From: Maribacter huludaoensis
GTDB taxonomy: Bacteria; Bacteroidota; Bacteroidia; Flavobacteriales; Flavobacteriaceae
Reading direction: 5' to 3'
Assembly: GCF_029350945.1 (NCBI RefSeq)
Contig: NZ_JARKMS010000006.1
Location: 1-64,000, forward strand
DNA: 64,000 bases
The notes under the pieces were generated by a model. It had not been told where the DNA came from. It did not search any database and was given only the letters and a program-made list of their open reading frames with translations. The translations under genes and the position numbers were made by a program. The number at the start of each line of letters is the position of its first letter. Position 1 is the stretch's first letter. Of this stretch, positions 52,651-61,471 are shown piece by piece.

Positions 52651-53871
52651 TTAGGCTTTTATGCTTTTGACATCCAGTATATTAAGGTCTTCCAGGCATT
52701 TTTTCATTAAGATGTAAGTTCTTTGTATGTCATCGTCCAATCCTATAGAAAATCTAATTAATCCGTTGCCTAATCCCATTTCTTGTTGTTCTTCTATTGG
52801 AATTTCTGATGATGTAGAGCTCCCGGGTGCGCTGAATAATGTTTTGTAAAATCCTAGGCTTACTGCCAAATAACCTAACTTTCTTTCTTGCATTAATTCC
52901 ATAAGTGCATTGGCATTTTCTAAACTGCCTACATCTAAGGTGATCAATCCACCAAAGCCGTATTCAGGATTCATTTGATCTTTCATAACTAAATGTCCGG
53001 GATGGGACGGTAGTCCCGGATAAACAACCCGTAATCCGTCTTTTTCAAAATTCTCTGCCAAGAATTGGGCATTTTCACTATGTTTTTTCATTCGAATGTG
53101 CAGGGTGCGCATATTTTTTAAAATGGATGCAGCGCGCATACTGTCCAGAGTGCTGCCCAGTAACATTCCAGCTCCGTTATTTACATCTTTAAGACCCAAG
53201 CAGAATTCTGAAGTACCGCAAACTACACCTGCAACGCAATCACTGGTGCCATTTATAAATTTTGTAAGACTGTGTATAATAATATCCGCACCCAATTTTG
53301 CCGGTGATACGGTGAGCGGGGAGAATGTATTGTCTACTACTAAGGGTAGATCATTTTTCTTGGCAATGCCGGATAGAGCAGATATGTCGGCAACTTCTAA
53401 TAACGGATTACTGACACTTTCACAATAAATCATCTTAGTATTAGGTGTAATAGCTGCCGCCACCGCATCAAGATCTGTAATGTCCAAAAAGGTAGTTTTA
53501 ATTCCGAATTTGATCAAGAAATTTTTCATAAAGGCATACGTTCCTCCATAAATGGTTCTGCTACTAATAATATGGTCGCCAGCATTACAAAGTTGCAAGA
53601 TAACCGCTGTAATTGCTCCCATGCCACTTGCAGTAACGTTGGCACTTTCGGTACCTTCTAAAGCTGCCAATGCTTCGCCCAAATATAAATTTGAAGGTGA
53701 GGAGTGTCGGCTATACAAATAGCAACCTTCTGTATTTCCTTCAAATGTATCGAACATGGTTTTTGCCGATATAAAGGTATAGGTAGAAGAATCGGAAATT
53801 GAAGGATTTACTCCGCCATATTCTCCAAAATATTGTAAATCTTGTAAGTCATTACTGTTTTTGTGGCTCAT
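52651..53871 (-). CDS. Cys/Met-metabolism PLP enzyme (methionine gamma-lyase-like)
   Basis: 406 residues, fold type I. It has YSRHSSPSNLYLGEALAALEG at the N-terminus, VDNTFSPL before the PLP site, and the PLP lysine in SLTKFINGTSD near residue 205. The family includes cystathionine gamma-synthase, cystathionine lyases and methionine gamma-lyase. At the position of the Cys typical of methionine gamma-lyase (YGCT) this protein has Gly (IYGGT). The divergent Lrp-type gene mirrors mdeR-mdeA of Pseudomonas putida, so sulfur amino-acid breakdown is the best guess. A transporter follows in the same direction. Confidence 0.8.
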   Translation of the reverse strand: MSHKNSNDLQDLQYFGEYGGVNPSISDSSTYTFISAKTMFDTFEGNTEGCYLYSRHSSPSNLYLGEALAALEGTESANVTASGMGAITAVILQLCNAGDHIISSRTIYGGTYAFMKNFLIKFGIKTTFLDITDLDAVAAAITPNTKMIYCESVSNPLLEVADISALSGIAKKNDLPLVVDNTFSPLTVSPAKLGADIIIHSLTKFINGTSDCVAGVVCGTSEFCLGLKDVNNGAGMLLGSTLDSMRAASILKNMRTLHIRMKKHSENAQFLAENFEKDGLRVVYPGLPSHPGHLVMKDQMNPEYGFGGLITLDVGSLENANALMELMQERKLGYLAVSLGFYKTLFSAPGSSTSSEIPIEEQQEMGLGNGLIRFSIGLDDDIQRTYILMKKCLEDLNILDVKSIKA

Positions 53872-53919
53872 GTGTTGTTGTTTTCAGTAAAAATATTGTT
53901 TTGGTGTAAAATTGTCAAT

Positions 53920-53934
53920 ACAAAATCATTTTGT
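53920..53934. promoter_or_regulatory. Perfect 15-bp palindrome, candidate Lrp operator
   Basis: ACAAAAT-C-ATTTTGT lies in the 147-bp gap between the PLP enzyme (start 53871, minus) and the Lrp gene (start 54019, plus). Lrp/AsnC sites are A+T-rich palindromes of about 15 bp, and divergent placement next to the regulator is the norm, so this is probably its binding site for both promoters. Confidence 0.6.
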
Positions 53935-54018
53935 TAGTTTATTAATCTATTTTTAATTTTATAATAGATTAATATTCTATTAATGTGTAACTTGTGAGAA
54001 CTTTACGGAATAATAATC

Positions 54019-54480
54019 ATGATAAAACTTGATCAGATAGATAATAAACTGCTGGAATTGTTACAGGCAGATAGTAAAAAAACAACTAAGGAGTATGCTC
54101 TTAAATTGGGGCTTTCAACCACCGCTATATATGAACGTATTAAAAGGCTAGAAAGAACTGGAGCCATTAGAAGTTATGTAGCTTTAGTTGACAAAGCTGT
54201 TGTAGATAGGAATTTTACGGTATTTTGTCATGTTAAATTGGTACAGCATGTAAAAGATAACATTGCCCAATTTGAGGCGCAAGTTATGCGTTTGCAAGAG
54301 GTAGTTGAATGCCATCATTTAAGCGGTGATTATGACTACCTGTTAAAAATACACGTTCAAAATATGGATGCTTACCGAAACTTTATGGTCAATAAATTGA
54401 CCGCAATGAGTCATATAGGTAGTACACAAAGTTCGTTTACCATTAAAGAGGTAAAACATTCTACCGCAATACCGCTTTGA
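54019..54480 (+). CDS. Lrp/AsnC-family transcriptional regulator
   Basis: 153 residues. The N-terminal helix-turn-helix (about 5-55: LDQIDNKLLELLQADSKKTTKEYALKLGLSTTAIYERIKRLERTG) and the C-terminal RAM ligand-binding domain (about 65-145, with HHLSGDYDYLLKIHV) are complete. Divergent from the gamma-lyase-like gene across a region with a perfect palindrome. It probably senses an amino acid and controls the enzyme and the NhaC-type transporter. Confidence 0.9.
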   Translation: MIKLDQIDNKLLELLQADSKKTTKEYALKLGLSTTAIYERIKRLERTGAIRSYVALVDKAVVDRNFTVFCHVKLVQHVKDNIAQFEAQVMRLQEVVECHHLSGDYDYLLKIHVQNMDAYRNFMVNKLTAMSHIGSTQSSFTIKEVKHSTAIPL

Positions 54481-54651
54481 GTTTGCGGACTCTTTTTGCA
54501 AAAATCAACGATATATTTGTTGTAAGCGAATTGGAATTTTTAGGGCGTTTTTATATTTAAAGGATTAAAAATGTCGTTAAACTGTTGAAAAAGCTAACAT
54601 TTTCGCTTCTAAACAATATATTAAAATGAGTTTAGAAAGTAAAAATAGTAT

Positions 54652-54659
54652 TAATTTTG
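54652..54659 (+). promoter_or_regulatory. -7 box TAATTTTG of the lipoamide dehydrogenase gene
   Basis: TAATTTTG matches TAnnTTTG and ends 23 bp before the ATG at 54683. No clear -33 element. Confidence 0.5.
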
Positions 54660-54682
54660 TAAGACATTAGAAAATAAAATTT

Positions 54683-56089
54683 ATGAATCAATATGATGTA
54701 GCCGTTATTGGCTCAGGACCTGGAGGATACGTAGCCGCAATACGTTGTGCTCAATTAGGAATGAAAACTGCAATAATTGAGAAATATTCCACTTTGGGTG
54801 GAACATGTTTAAATGTTGGGTGTATTCCTTCTAAGGCAATGTTAGATTCTTCGCATCATTATGAAGATGCCATTAAACATTTTGATGAGCACGGTATTGA
54901 AATACCAGGAGAAATAAAAGTGAATTTGGAAAAAATGATTGCCCGTAAGCAGGGTGTTGTTGACCAGACCACTAAAGGAATTGAGTTCTTGATGGATAAG
55001 AACAAAATTACCGTTTACGAAGGTGTGGGTAGTTTTAAAGATGCCACTCATGTAAACATCAAAAAGAACGATGGTAAAACTGAAGAGATAGAAGCTAAAA
55101 ATATCATTATTGCAACTGGTTCAAAACCATCAACTTTGCCTTTTATTAAATTGGATAAAGAACGTATTATAACATCTACAGAAGCTTTGGAACTTAAAGA
55201 AGTGCCAAAACATATGATCGTTATTGGTGGTGGTGTAATTGGTCTAGAACTTGGTCAGGTATATAAAAGACTTGGTGCAGAGGTTACTGTGGTTGAGTTT
55301 ATGGATCGCATTATACCAGGAATGGATGCTGCACTTTCTAAAGAGCTTACCAAAGTTTTAAAGAAGCAAAAAGTAAAGTTTGCATTATCGCACAAAGTAA
55401 AATCCGTTGAAAGAAAAGGTGATCAGGTAATTGTAAAAGCCGATAATAAAAAAGGAGAAGAGGTCGTGTTTGAAGGTGACTACTGTTTAGTTGCCGTTGG
55501 TAGAAAACCATACACCGACGGTTTAAATGCCGATGCTGCCGGAGTTAAACTTGACGAAAGAGGTAAGGTGATCGTTGACGGGCATTTAAAAACAAATGTT
55601 GACAATATATATGCCATAGGTGACGTAATCAAAGGTGCCATGTTAGCTCATAAAGCGGAGGAAGAAGGTACGTTGGTAGCAGAAATATTAGCGGGTCAGA
55701 AACCACATATTGATTATAACTTAATTCCTGGTGTGGTCTATACATGGCCAGAGGTTGCCGCTGTTGGTAAAACGGAAGAGGAACTTAAGGAAGCAGGTGT
55801 GGAATATAAAGTAGGTCAATTTCCAATGCGTGCCTTAGGCCGTGCTAGAGCGAGTATGGATACTGACGGATTTGTTAAGATCCTTGCCGATAAAAAGACC
55901 GATGAAGTCTTAGGTGTTCATATGGTAGGTGCTCGTTGTGCAGATTTAATTGCCGAAGCGGTTACCGCTATGGAGTTTAGAGCTTCTGCAGAAGATATAT
56001 CTAGAATGAGCCATGCTCACCCAACATATGCCGAAGCGGTCAAAGAAGCTGCATTGGCGGCTACTGATGATCGTGCATTGCATGTTTAA
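54683..56089 (+). CDS. lpdA: Dihydrolipoyl dehydrogenase (E3)
   Basis: 468 residues. FAD-binding GSGPGGYVAAI (10-20), redox disulfide C42/C47 in GGTCLNVGCIPSK, NAD-binding GGGVIGLELG, second FAD motif NIYAIGDV and the C-terminal His-Glu in HAHPTYAEAVKEAAL. It reoxidises lipoamide in the pyruvate, 2-oxoglutarate and branched-chain dehydrogenase complexes. It stands alone with its own promoter and terminator, as is common in Flavobacteriia. Confidence 0.95.
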   Translation: MNQYDVAVIGSGPGGYVAAIRCAQLGMKTAIIEKYSTLGGTCLNVGCIPSKAMLDSSHHYEDAIKHFDEHGIEIPGEIKVNLEKMIARKQGVVDQTTKGIEFLMDKNKITVYEGVGSFKDATHVNIKKNDGKTEEIEAKNIIIATGSKPSTLPFIKLDKERIITSTEALELKEVPKHMIVIGGGVIGLELGQVYKRLGAEVTVVEFMDRIIPGMDAALSKELTKVLKKQKVKFALSHKVKSVERKGDQVIVKADNKKGEEVVFEGDYCLVAVGRKPYTDGLNADAAGVKLDERGKVIVDGHLKTNVDNIYAIGDVIKGAMLAHKAEEEGTLVAEILAGQKPHIDYNLIPGVVYTWPEVAAVGKTEEELKEAGVEYKVGQFPMRALGRARASMDTDGFVKILADKKTDEVLGVHMVGARCADLIAEAVTAMEFRASAEDISRMSHAHPTYAEAVKEAALAATDDRALHV

Positions 56090-56112
56090 GTAGATAGAAT
56101 AATATAGTAATG

Positions 56113-56142
56113 AAAAAGGCAGCCATTTGGCTGCCTTTTTTT
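56113..56142 (+). terminator. Rho-independent terminator of lpdA
   Basis: AAAAAGGCAGCC (56113-56124), loop ATTT, GGCTGCCTTTTT (56129-56140), then more T: a perfect 12-bp stem 24 bp after the stop. Confidence 0.9.
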
Positions 56143-56169
56143 GTTTTGTATGAGCTTCATTTGAGGCTG

Positions 56170-57354
56170 TTAGTTCTTGGTCAGGCCTAATAAACGTAAT
56201 ACCTTTTCTGTGCCACTTCTTAGCATTTCAAAAACTATGATCGCAAACTGTTCCAAATAAATCCTTGTAGTTGATAGTAAGGAACGTAAGTTAAATTTAA
56301 TCTGTGCTTTGTGATCTTCATATTTTAAGGCTAAATATGTACTTGCAATCATAAATAAAATGGCGCCCGGTACTACAACGTAAGGATTTAATGAGTGATG
56401 AAAAAATCGGTATAAACCTAATCCGGTAAAACTACCATATAGAATTATAAAATGTATAATGTATATGGATAGGGTGCTTTGACCTATTCTAAGCCATGTC
56501 GCATTCATTAAATATTTTCTTAGGAGAATGAAAATGGAAAAAACAATAAGTACATCTCCTAAACGTATGAACAGGTAATTATTATTGAAAATAGCTTGAA
56601 ACAATGCTATACCCGTAGCATCATAAATAGCAAGGAAAAAATCTGAAGAAAGAAATAGTAATGATAGTCCGGTTACTATATAAGCTGGTACAATGTAGTT
56701 ATAAAGGTTTTTGCTGTATTGATATTTGGAAAATATAACCGACATAAAACTACCTATTGTTGCATAGCCTAGCCATGGTATAATGGTGAATACCGAGCCA
56801 TTGGCCTTTGTTAAGTAGTTTGCAAGTGCTTGCGGCAAAAATTCAAAGCTAGATGTTTTATAAACCGGTTCAAAGACAAATAGCAAAAGTGTTGTGACCA
56901 TCAGTATGGTGGGGAAAATCCATTTTTGCTTGGCAAAAGTTAAAATGTAAAATCCTATAATGAACAGTAATGAAAGTCCTATGCAATGCAGAACGTCTAC
57001 CAAATAGAAAGAATCATAAATTTCACCTTTGAACAAACCAAAAATGTTCATTCTTAAAAGGTATGCAATGACCAATAATTCAAATCCGCGTTTAATACCC
57101 TTTTTAACTCTTGGGTTAGACCAACCCGTTTCTTTTGATCGAATGAGCAAATATGTAAATATGAATCCAGATACGGTAAAGAATACAGGTGCGGTAATTC
57201 CTCTAAAATATTTCCAAGTAGAGAACAATATATTAGAGTCGTCTCTAAATACATTATCAAGTAGACCATCAATGAAATGGCCTTGTAACATCATTAAAAT
57301 GGCCCACGCTCTTATAGCGTCTAGAAAAAACAATCTTGATTTAGAGTTGTTCAT
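56170..57354 (-). CDS. DUF1624/heparan-alpha-glucosaminide N-acetyltransferase-like membrane protein
   Basis: 394 residues with about ten membrane helices. The start RLFFLDAIRAWAILMMLQGHFIDG is the signature shared by DUF1624 and acyltransferase-3 proteins, with the conserved Arg-Ala and Gly-His. Proteins of this kind acylate sugars or lipids at the inner membrane using cytoplasmic acyl-CoA. The C-terminal tail (about 340-394) is amphipathic and cytoplasmic. The substrate is unknown and no glycan genes are adjacent. It is divergent from the FMN reductase gene. Confidence 0.8.
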   Translation of the reverse strand: MNNSKSRLFFLDAIRAWAILMMLQGHFIDGLLDNVFRDDSNILFSTWKYFRGITAPVFFTVSGFIFTYLLIRSKETGWSNPRVKKGIKRGFELLVIAYLLRMNIFGLFKGEIYDSFYLVDVLHCIGLSLLFIIGFYILTFAKQKWIFPTILMVTTLLLFVFEPVYKTSSFEFLPQALANYLTKANGSVFTIIPWLGYATIGSFMSVIFSKYQYSKNLYNYIVPAYIVTGLSLLFLSSDFFLAIYDATGIALFQAIFNNNYLFIRLGDVLIVFSIFILLRKYLMNATWLRIGQSTLSIYIIHFIILYGSFTGLGLYRFFHHSLNPYVVVPGAILFMIASTYLALKYEDHKAQIKFNLRSLLSTTRIYLEQFAIIVFEMLRSGTEKVLRLLGLTKN

Positions 57355-57482
57355 TATAACAATTATATCCTATATACTTATAAAACAGTAAGTTTGGATG
57401 TTTAAAGCCGTAAAATTAGATAAAATATTCTAAGGATTGCCGTAATTGGGTTAAATTAGCGATCACACATAAAAATAGGTCT

Positions 57483-58019
57483 ATGAGTTACGTTTTGGCA
57501 TTTGCGGGGAGCAATTCTTCAGTATCCATTAATTATAAATTGGTGAAGTATACCGCTAGTCTAATTAAAGGGCAGGAAGTAAAGTTGAGAGATATGTCAA
57601 AGTATCCATTTCCAATGTACAGTCAAGATTTGGAAAATGAAAGTGGATTCTCAAATTCACTCGTAGAATTTAAGAATGAAATTACCAATGCAGAAGGATT
57701 GATCATCGCCGTAAACGAACACAATAGTTTTCCTTCGGCATATTTTAAAAACACGTTAGACTGGTTATCTCGTTTAGATGTAAAGTTTTTGGCAGATAAG
57801 AAAATACTGTTAATGGCTACTTCTAATGGTGGTCGTGGTGCTATTGGTGCGTTGGAAATTACAGAAAAATTACTTGCAAGGTTTCAAGGAACGGTGGTTG
57901 CATCTTTTTCGTTACCTAAATATGGAGAAAATTTTGATGAAGTCAACGGTATTACCAATGACGAGTTGGCCAAGGTTCACGCAGATAAGGTAGCCTCTTT
58001 TGTAAAGGCTATTTCATAA
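57483..58019 (+). CDS. NAD(P)H-dependent FMN reductase
   Basis: 178 residues with a flavodoxin-like fold. FAGSNSSVSINYKL near the start binds the FMN phosphate, LRDMSKYPFPMYSQDLE and EHNSFPSAYFKNTLDWLSR match the family core, and MATSNGGRGA is the dimer/FMN loop. It probably reduces flavins, quinones or chromate with NADPH. Single gene upstream of tilS, separated by 76 bp. Confidence 0.85.
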   Translation: MSYVLAFAGSNSSVSINYKLVKYTASLIKGQEVKLRDMSKYPFPMYSQDLENESGFSNSLVEFKNEITNAEGLIIAVNEHNSFPSAYFKNTLDWLSRLDVKFLADKKILLMATSNGGRGAIGALEITEKLLARFQGTVVASFSLPKYGENFDEVNGITNDELAKVHADKVASFVKAIS

Positions 58020-58083
58020 TTTAATTCAATTTTTTACAAGTTAAATTAATCTTAGGCTTTCCTATTAAATTAAGGGACTTCGT

Positions 58084-58091
58084 TACCTTTG
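58084..58091 (+). promoter_or_regulatory. -7 box TACCTTTG just before tilS
   Basis: TACCTTTG matches TAnnTTTG and ends only 4 bp before the GTG start of tilS. If used, the mRNA would be leaderless or nearly so. Confidence 0.35.
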
Positions 58092-58095
58092 TCTT

Positions 58096-59409
58096 GTGTT
58101 AAAGGCTTTTAAAAAACATATTGAAGATTCTTTTCCGGAATTGCTGGATAATCATTTCATAATTGCATGTAGCGGTGGTCTGGATAGTTCGGTGCTCGTA
58201 GAATTATGCCAGCTGTTAAAATTAAATTTTTCTATTGCACATTGTAATTTTAGACTGCGGGGAAAAGCTAGTGATGGTGATGAAGTTTTTGTGCGAAATG
58301 TTGCACGGGAAATTGGTAATGAAATTTTTGTAACCCATTTTGATACGCTTGGCTATGTAAATCAGCACAAGGTATCTGTACAAATGGCAGCAAGGGAATT
58401 ACGTTACACTTGGTTTGCCCAGTTAATGAAAGAACATAATATTTCTTATTTGTTAACGGCGCATCATGCCAGTGATAATTTAGAAACTTTTTTAATCAAT
58501 TTATCTAGAGGAACTGGTATTGAAGGTTTAACGGGAATTCCCGCTAAAATAAATAATATCAGAAGGCCTTTATTACCTTTTAGTAGGCAAGAATTAGAGG
58601 CATTTGCAAAAGGGCAAAGGTTGAAATGGCGAGAAGATGCCAGTAATGCCGATGCTAAATATTTGCGAAATAAAATTAGATTAGAGATTATACCCAAATT
58701 AAAAGAACTGCATCCTACTTTTACGGAAAATTTTAAAAGTACCTTAGATTATTTAGGGCAAACCGAAGTTATTGCATCGGCATATCTACAAAACCTTAAA
58801 GATGAACTCTTTGTTGAAAAAGGCGAAAGGGTAGAAGTGAAAATTTCAAAGTTGAAGGAATTAAAGCCTTTGTCTACCTATTTATTTGGTTTGTTCAGTT
58901 CATACGGATTTAAGGAGATGAAAAACCTAGAGGCTTTGTTAGATGGGCTTTCGGGTAAACAATTGGTATCTAGTTCCCATGTGCTGGTAAAAAATCGTGA
59001 CGTATTAATTTTATCAGCCATAGATGATAGTAAATTAGATAGGCAGGAATATTTCATTACTGAAGAAGAAGTACCTTTGAACTTACCGGTGAATTTAAAA
59101 TTTATGTCTGTTTCTGAGCGTTTTGATAATACGAATAGTGAAATATTTGTTCAAAAGAATGCTTTAAGATATCCGCTGAGCGTAAGAAAATGGAAATCTG
59201 GCGACTACTTTTATCCAATAGGATTAAACAGGAAAAAGAAACTTGCAAAGTTTTTTAAAGATGAGAAAGTAGATGTCTTGTCAAAAGAAAAAACTTGGTT
59301 GTTATGCTCAGGTGAGCAAATAGTTTGGGTAATAGGCATGCGTGCTGATCACCGGTTTAGAGTGGTAGATGTTAACCAAGAGATATTAAAAATAGAATTA
59401 CATGATTAG
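58096..59409 (+). CDS. tilS: tRNA(Ile)-lysidine synthase
   Basis: 437 residues. PP-loop motif SGGLDSS near 26-32, the HHASDNLETFLINLSRGTG segment, the linker and the C-terminal substrate-binding domain (LRYPLSVRKWKSGDYFYPIGL) are all present. It converts C34 of tRNA-Ile(CAU) to lysidine so that it reads AUA. The start is GTG, chosen because MLKAFKKHI matches the usual beginning of the family; no ATG is available. It overlaps the next gene by 8 bp. Confidence 0.95.
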   Translation: MLKAFKKHIEDSFPELLDNHFIIACSGGLDSSVLVELCQLLKLNFSIAHCNFRLRGKASDGDEVFVRNVAREIGNEIFVTHFDTLGYVNQHKVSVQMAARELRYTWFAQLMKEHNISYLLTAHHASDNLETFLINLSRGTGIEGLTGIPAKINNIRRPLLPFSRQELEAFAKGQRLKWREDASNADAKYLRNKIRLEIIPKLKELHPTFTENFKSTLDYLGQTEVIASAYLQNLKDELFVEKGERVEVKISKLKELKPLSTYLFGLFSSYGFKEMKNLEALLDGLSGKQLVSSSHVLVKNRDVLILSAIDDSKLDRQEYFITEEEVPLNLPVNLKFMSVSERFDNTNSEIFVQKNALRYPLSVRKWKSGDYFYPIGLNRKKKLAKFFKDEKVDVLSKEKTWLLCSGEQIVWVIGMRADHRFRVVDVNQEILKIELHD

Positions 59410-61363
59410 ATTTTTTGCTTTACTACTTTTTATTGTCGTTTTGCCACTTGGTACTTTCGCACAAACAGAAGATGAACCCGTAGTTTGGGAACAGCAAATC
59501 AATAAAATTTCCGACTCGGAGTATGAATTGGTAATGCAAGCTAAAATTTTGGATGGATGGCACATGTATTCCCAATTTACATCTGAATTTGGGTCTTTAC
59601 CCAGTGATTTTACCTACAACGGAAATGGTATTGCTTATGAACTTTTGGGCGGAACGACCGAAAGTGAAACTATTAAGGAGTACAGTGAAGTTTTTGAGGT
59701 AGAAGAAACATATTTTAAAGAGTACGCAACATTTAAACAGCGTGTTAAAATATTAGACCCTGCAATCAATCAAATAGATGTAGACTTGTTTTTTCAGGTA
59801 TGTGAGGAGGTTTGTATTCCCATGGACAAAAAGTTCTTGTTTACATTAGATGGTTCCGCTGCAGAGCTTGTAACTACTGTTGATGACAGAAGTCTAGCGC
59901 TAGGGCAAAAGTTACGATTAGATTTAAAGAATAGAGCGCTACTTACCCAAGGTCAAGATACTATAGCTACAAGCACTAATATCTGGGTTATTTTTGGCTT
60001 AGGTTTTCTTGGCGGATTAATAGCCTTGTTGACTCCGTGTGTATTTCCTATGATACCTTTAACGGTCTCTTTTTTTACAAAACACTCCCAGAAAAAATCT
60101 AAAGGAATTATAAATGCATTGTTGTATGGTTTTTTTATAATCCTTATTTACTTTTTATTAAGTCTGCCATTTCATTTGTTTGATTCTGTAGATTCCCAAA
60201 TACTCAATTCTATTGCAACGAACGTATGGTTAAATTTGCTGTTCTTCGTAATCTTCATATTCTTTGCTTTTTCCTTTTTTGGATACTATGAACTAACGTT
60301 GCCAAGTTCATGGGCAAATAAAATGGATGATGCCTCTACAAAGGTTGGTGGTGTTTTGGGTATATTTTTTATGGCCGTCACATTAGCTATTGTATCTTTT
60401 TCTTGTACTGGTCCTATCTTGGGAGGTCTACTAGGCGGTACAACTTTGGCGGAAGGTGAAGTTGCTTCTAACCTTACCGCAGGTATGACCGGTTTTGGTG
60501 TAGCATTGGCATTGCCTTTTGCATTGTTCGCCTTGTTCCCGGCTTGGTTAAATTCTCTACCAAAATCTGGTGGGTGGATGACTACTGTAAAAGTAGTGTT
60601 AGGCTTTTTAGAAATAGGTCTGGCTCTTAAATTTTTATCCAATGCGGACTTAGTAGGGCATTGGGGTATTTTAAAGCGGGAGATATTTTTGGGTATTTGG
60701 ATAGTGCTAGGTATAGCAATGACTTTATATTTGTTCGGGTTATACAAGTTCCCGCATGACGGACCAATTAAAAAGTTGTCGTTTAGTAGAAAAGTAGCTG
60801 CTTTTGTAAGTGCTGCATTTACTATTTATATGATCTTAGGAGTTACCAATATCACCAATTTGAAATTGTTAAGCGGATTTCCTCCTCCTGAATTTTATAG
60901 CATTTTTGAGCAAGAAAGCGATTGTCCGTTAGGGATTGATTGCTTTAAAGACTTTGATGAAGGTTTGGCGTATGCTAAAGAGGTAAATAAACCTATTCTT
61001 TTAGATTTTACGGGTTGGGCATGTGTAAACTGTAGAAAGATGGAGGAAAACGTATGGAGCGATTCTGAGGTTTTTCCGATCATAAAAGAGAACTATGTAC
61101 TTATTTCATTATATACGGATGACAGACAACAGCTACCGGAAGAAGAGCAGTTTAATTATCAGTTTGAAAGTGGTCGTATAAAAGAAATAAATAACATTGC
61201 CCAAAAATGGGGTACTTTTCAAGATGTTAATTTTGGTTCTATTTCCCAACCTTTCTATGTGTTGTTGTCACCAGACTTGAAAGTATTGAATACGTCCATT
61301 CAAAATTCTGATGTTCCAACTTATAAGAATTGGCTATTAGAAGGATTAAGGAATAATAAATAG
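59402..61363 (+). CDS. DsbD-family thiol:disulfide interchange protein
   Basis: 653 residues. A signal peptide (1-20) leads to an N-terminal DsbD-alpha-like domain with a CEEVC pair (about 135-141). Then come about eight membrane helices (about 195-505) with the conserved LTPCVFPMIPLTVSFF and FSCTGPILGGLLGG cysteines. The C-terminal thioredoxin domain carries GWACVNCRKM (CVNC near 540). It passes electrons from cytoplasmic thioredoxin to periplasmic proteins such as cytochrome c maturation factors. It is translationally coupled to tilS by an 8-bp overlap. Confidence 0.9.
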   Translation: MIRFFALLLFIVVLPLGTFAQTEDEPVVWEQQINKISDSEYELVMQAKILDGWHMYSQFTSEFGSLPSDFTYNGNGIAYELLGGTTESETIKEYSEVFEVEETYFKEYATFKQRVKILDPAINQIDVDLFFQVCEEVCIPMDKKFLFTLDGSAAELVTTVDDRSLALGQKLRLDLKNRALLTQGQDTIATSTNIWVIFGLGFLGGLIALLTPCVFPMIPLTVSFFTKHSQKKSKGIINALLYGFFIILIYFLLSLPFHLFDSVDSQILNSIATNVWLNLLFFVIFIFFAFSFFGYYELTLPSSWANKMDDASTKVGGVLGIFFMAVTLAIVSFSCTGPILGGLLGGTTLAEGEVASNLTAGMTGFGVALALPFALFALFPAWLNSLPKSGGWMTTVKVVLGFLEIGLALKFLSNADLVGHWGILKREIFLGIWIVLGIAMTLYLFGLYKFPHDGPIKKLSFSRKVAAFVSAAFTIYMILGVTNITNLKLLSGFPPPEFYSIFEQESDCPLGIDCFKDFDEGLAYAKEVNKPILLDFTGWACVNCRKMEENVWSDSEVFPIIKENYVLISLYTDDRQQLPEEEQFNYQFESGRIKEINNIAQKWGTFQDVNFGSISQPFYVLLSPDLKVLNTSIQNSDVPTYKNWLLEGLRNNK

Positions 61364-61471
61364 TTTATAGCTTTTGTAAGATGTTGACTACTTGTCAATA
61401 AAAAGCAGGGTTGCGAAGTGTTTTATGTAAAAAATAGTTTTAACTTGGGAACAATTCCCCCAAACTGAACT

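Noticed and set aside
52651..53871. Firm methionine gamma-lyase (MdeA) assignment
   Set aside because: The characteristic active-site Cys is replaced by Gly, so only the broader family is claimed, with context as support.
61381..61415. Short TTGAC-N5-GTCAA inverted repeat before the penicillin acylase gene
   Set aside because: Only 5-bp arms, no T-run and no clear position relative to a promoter; probably chance.
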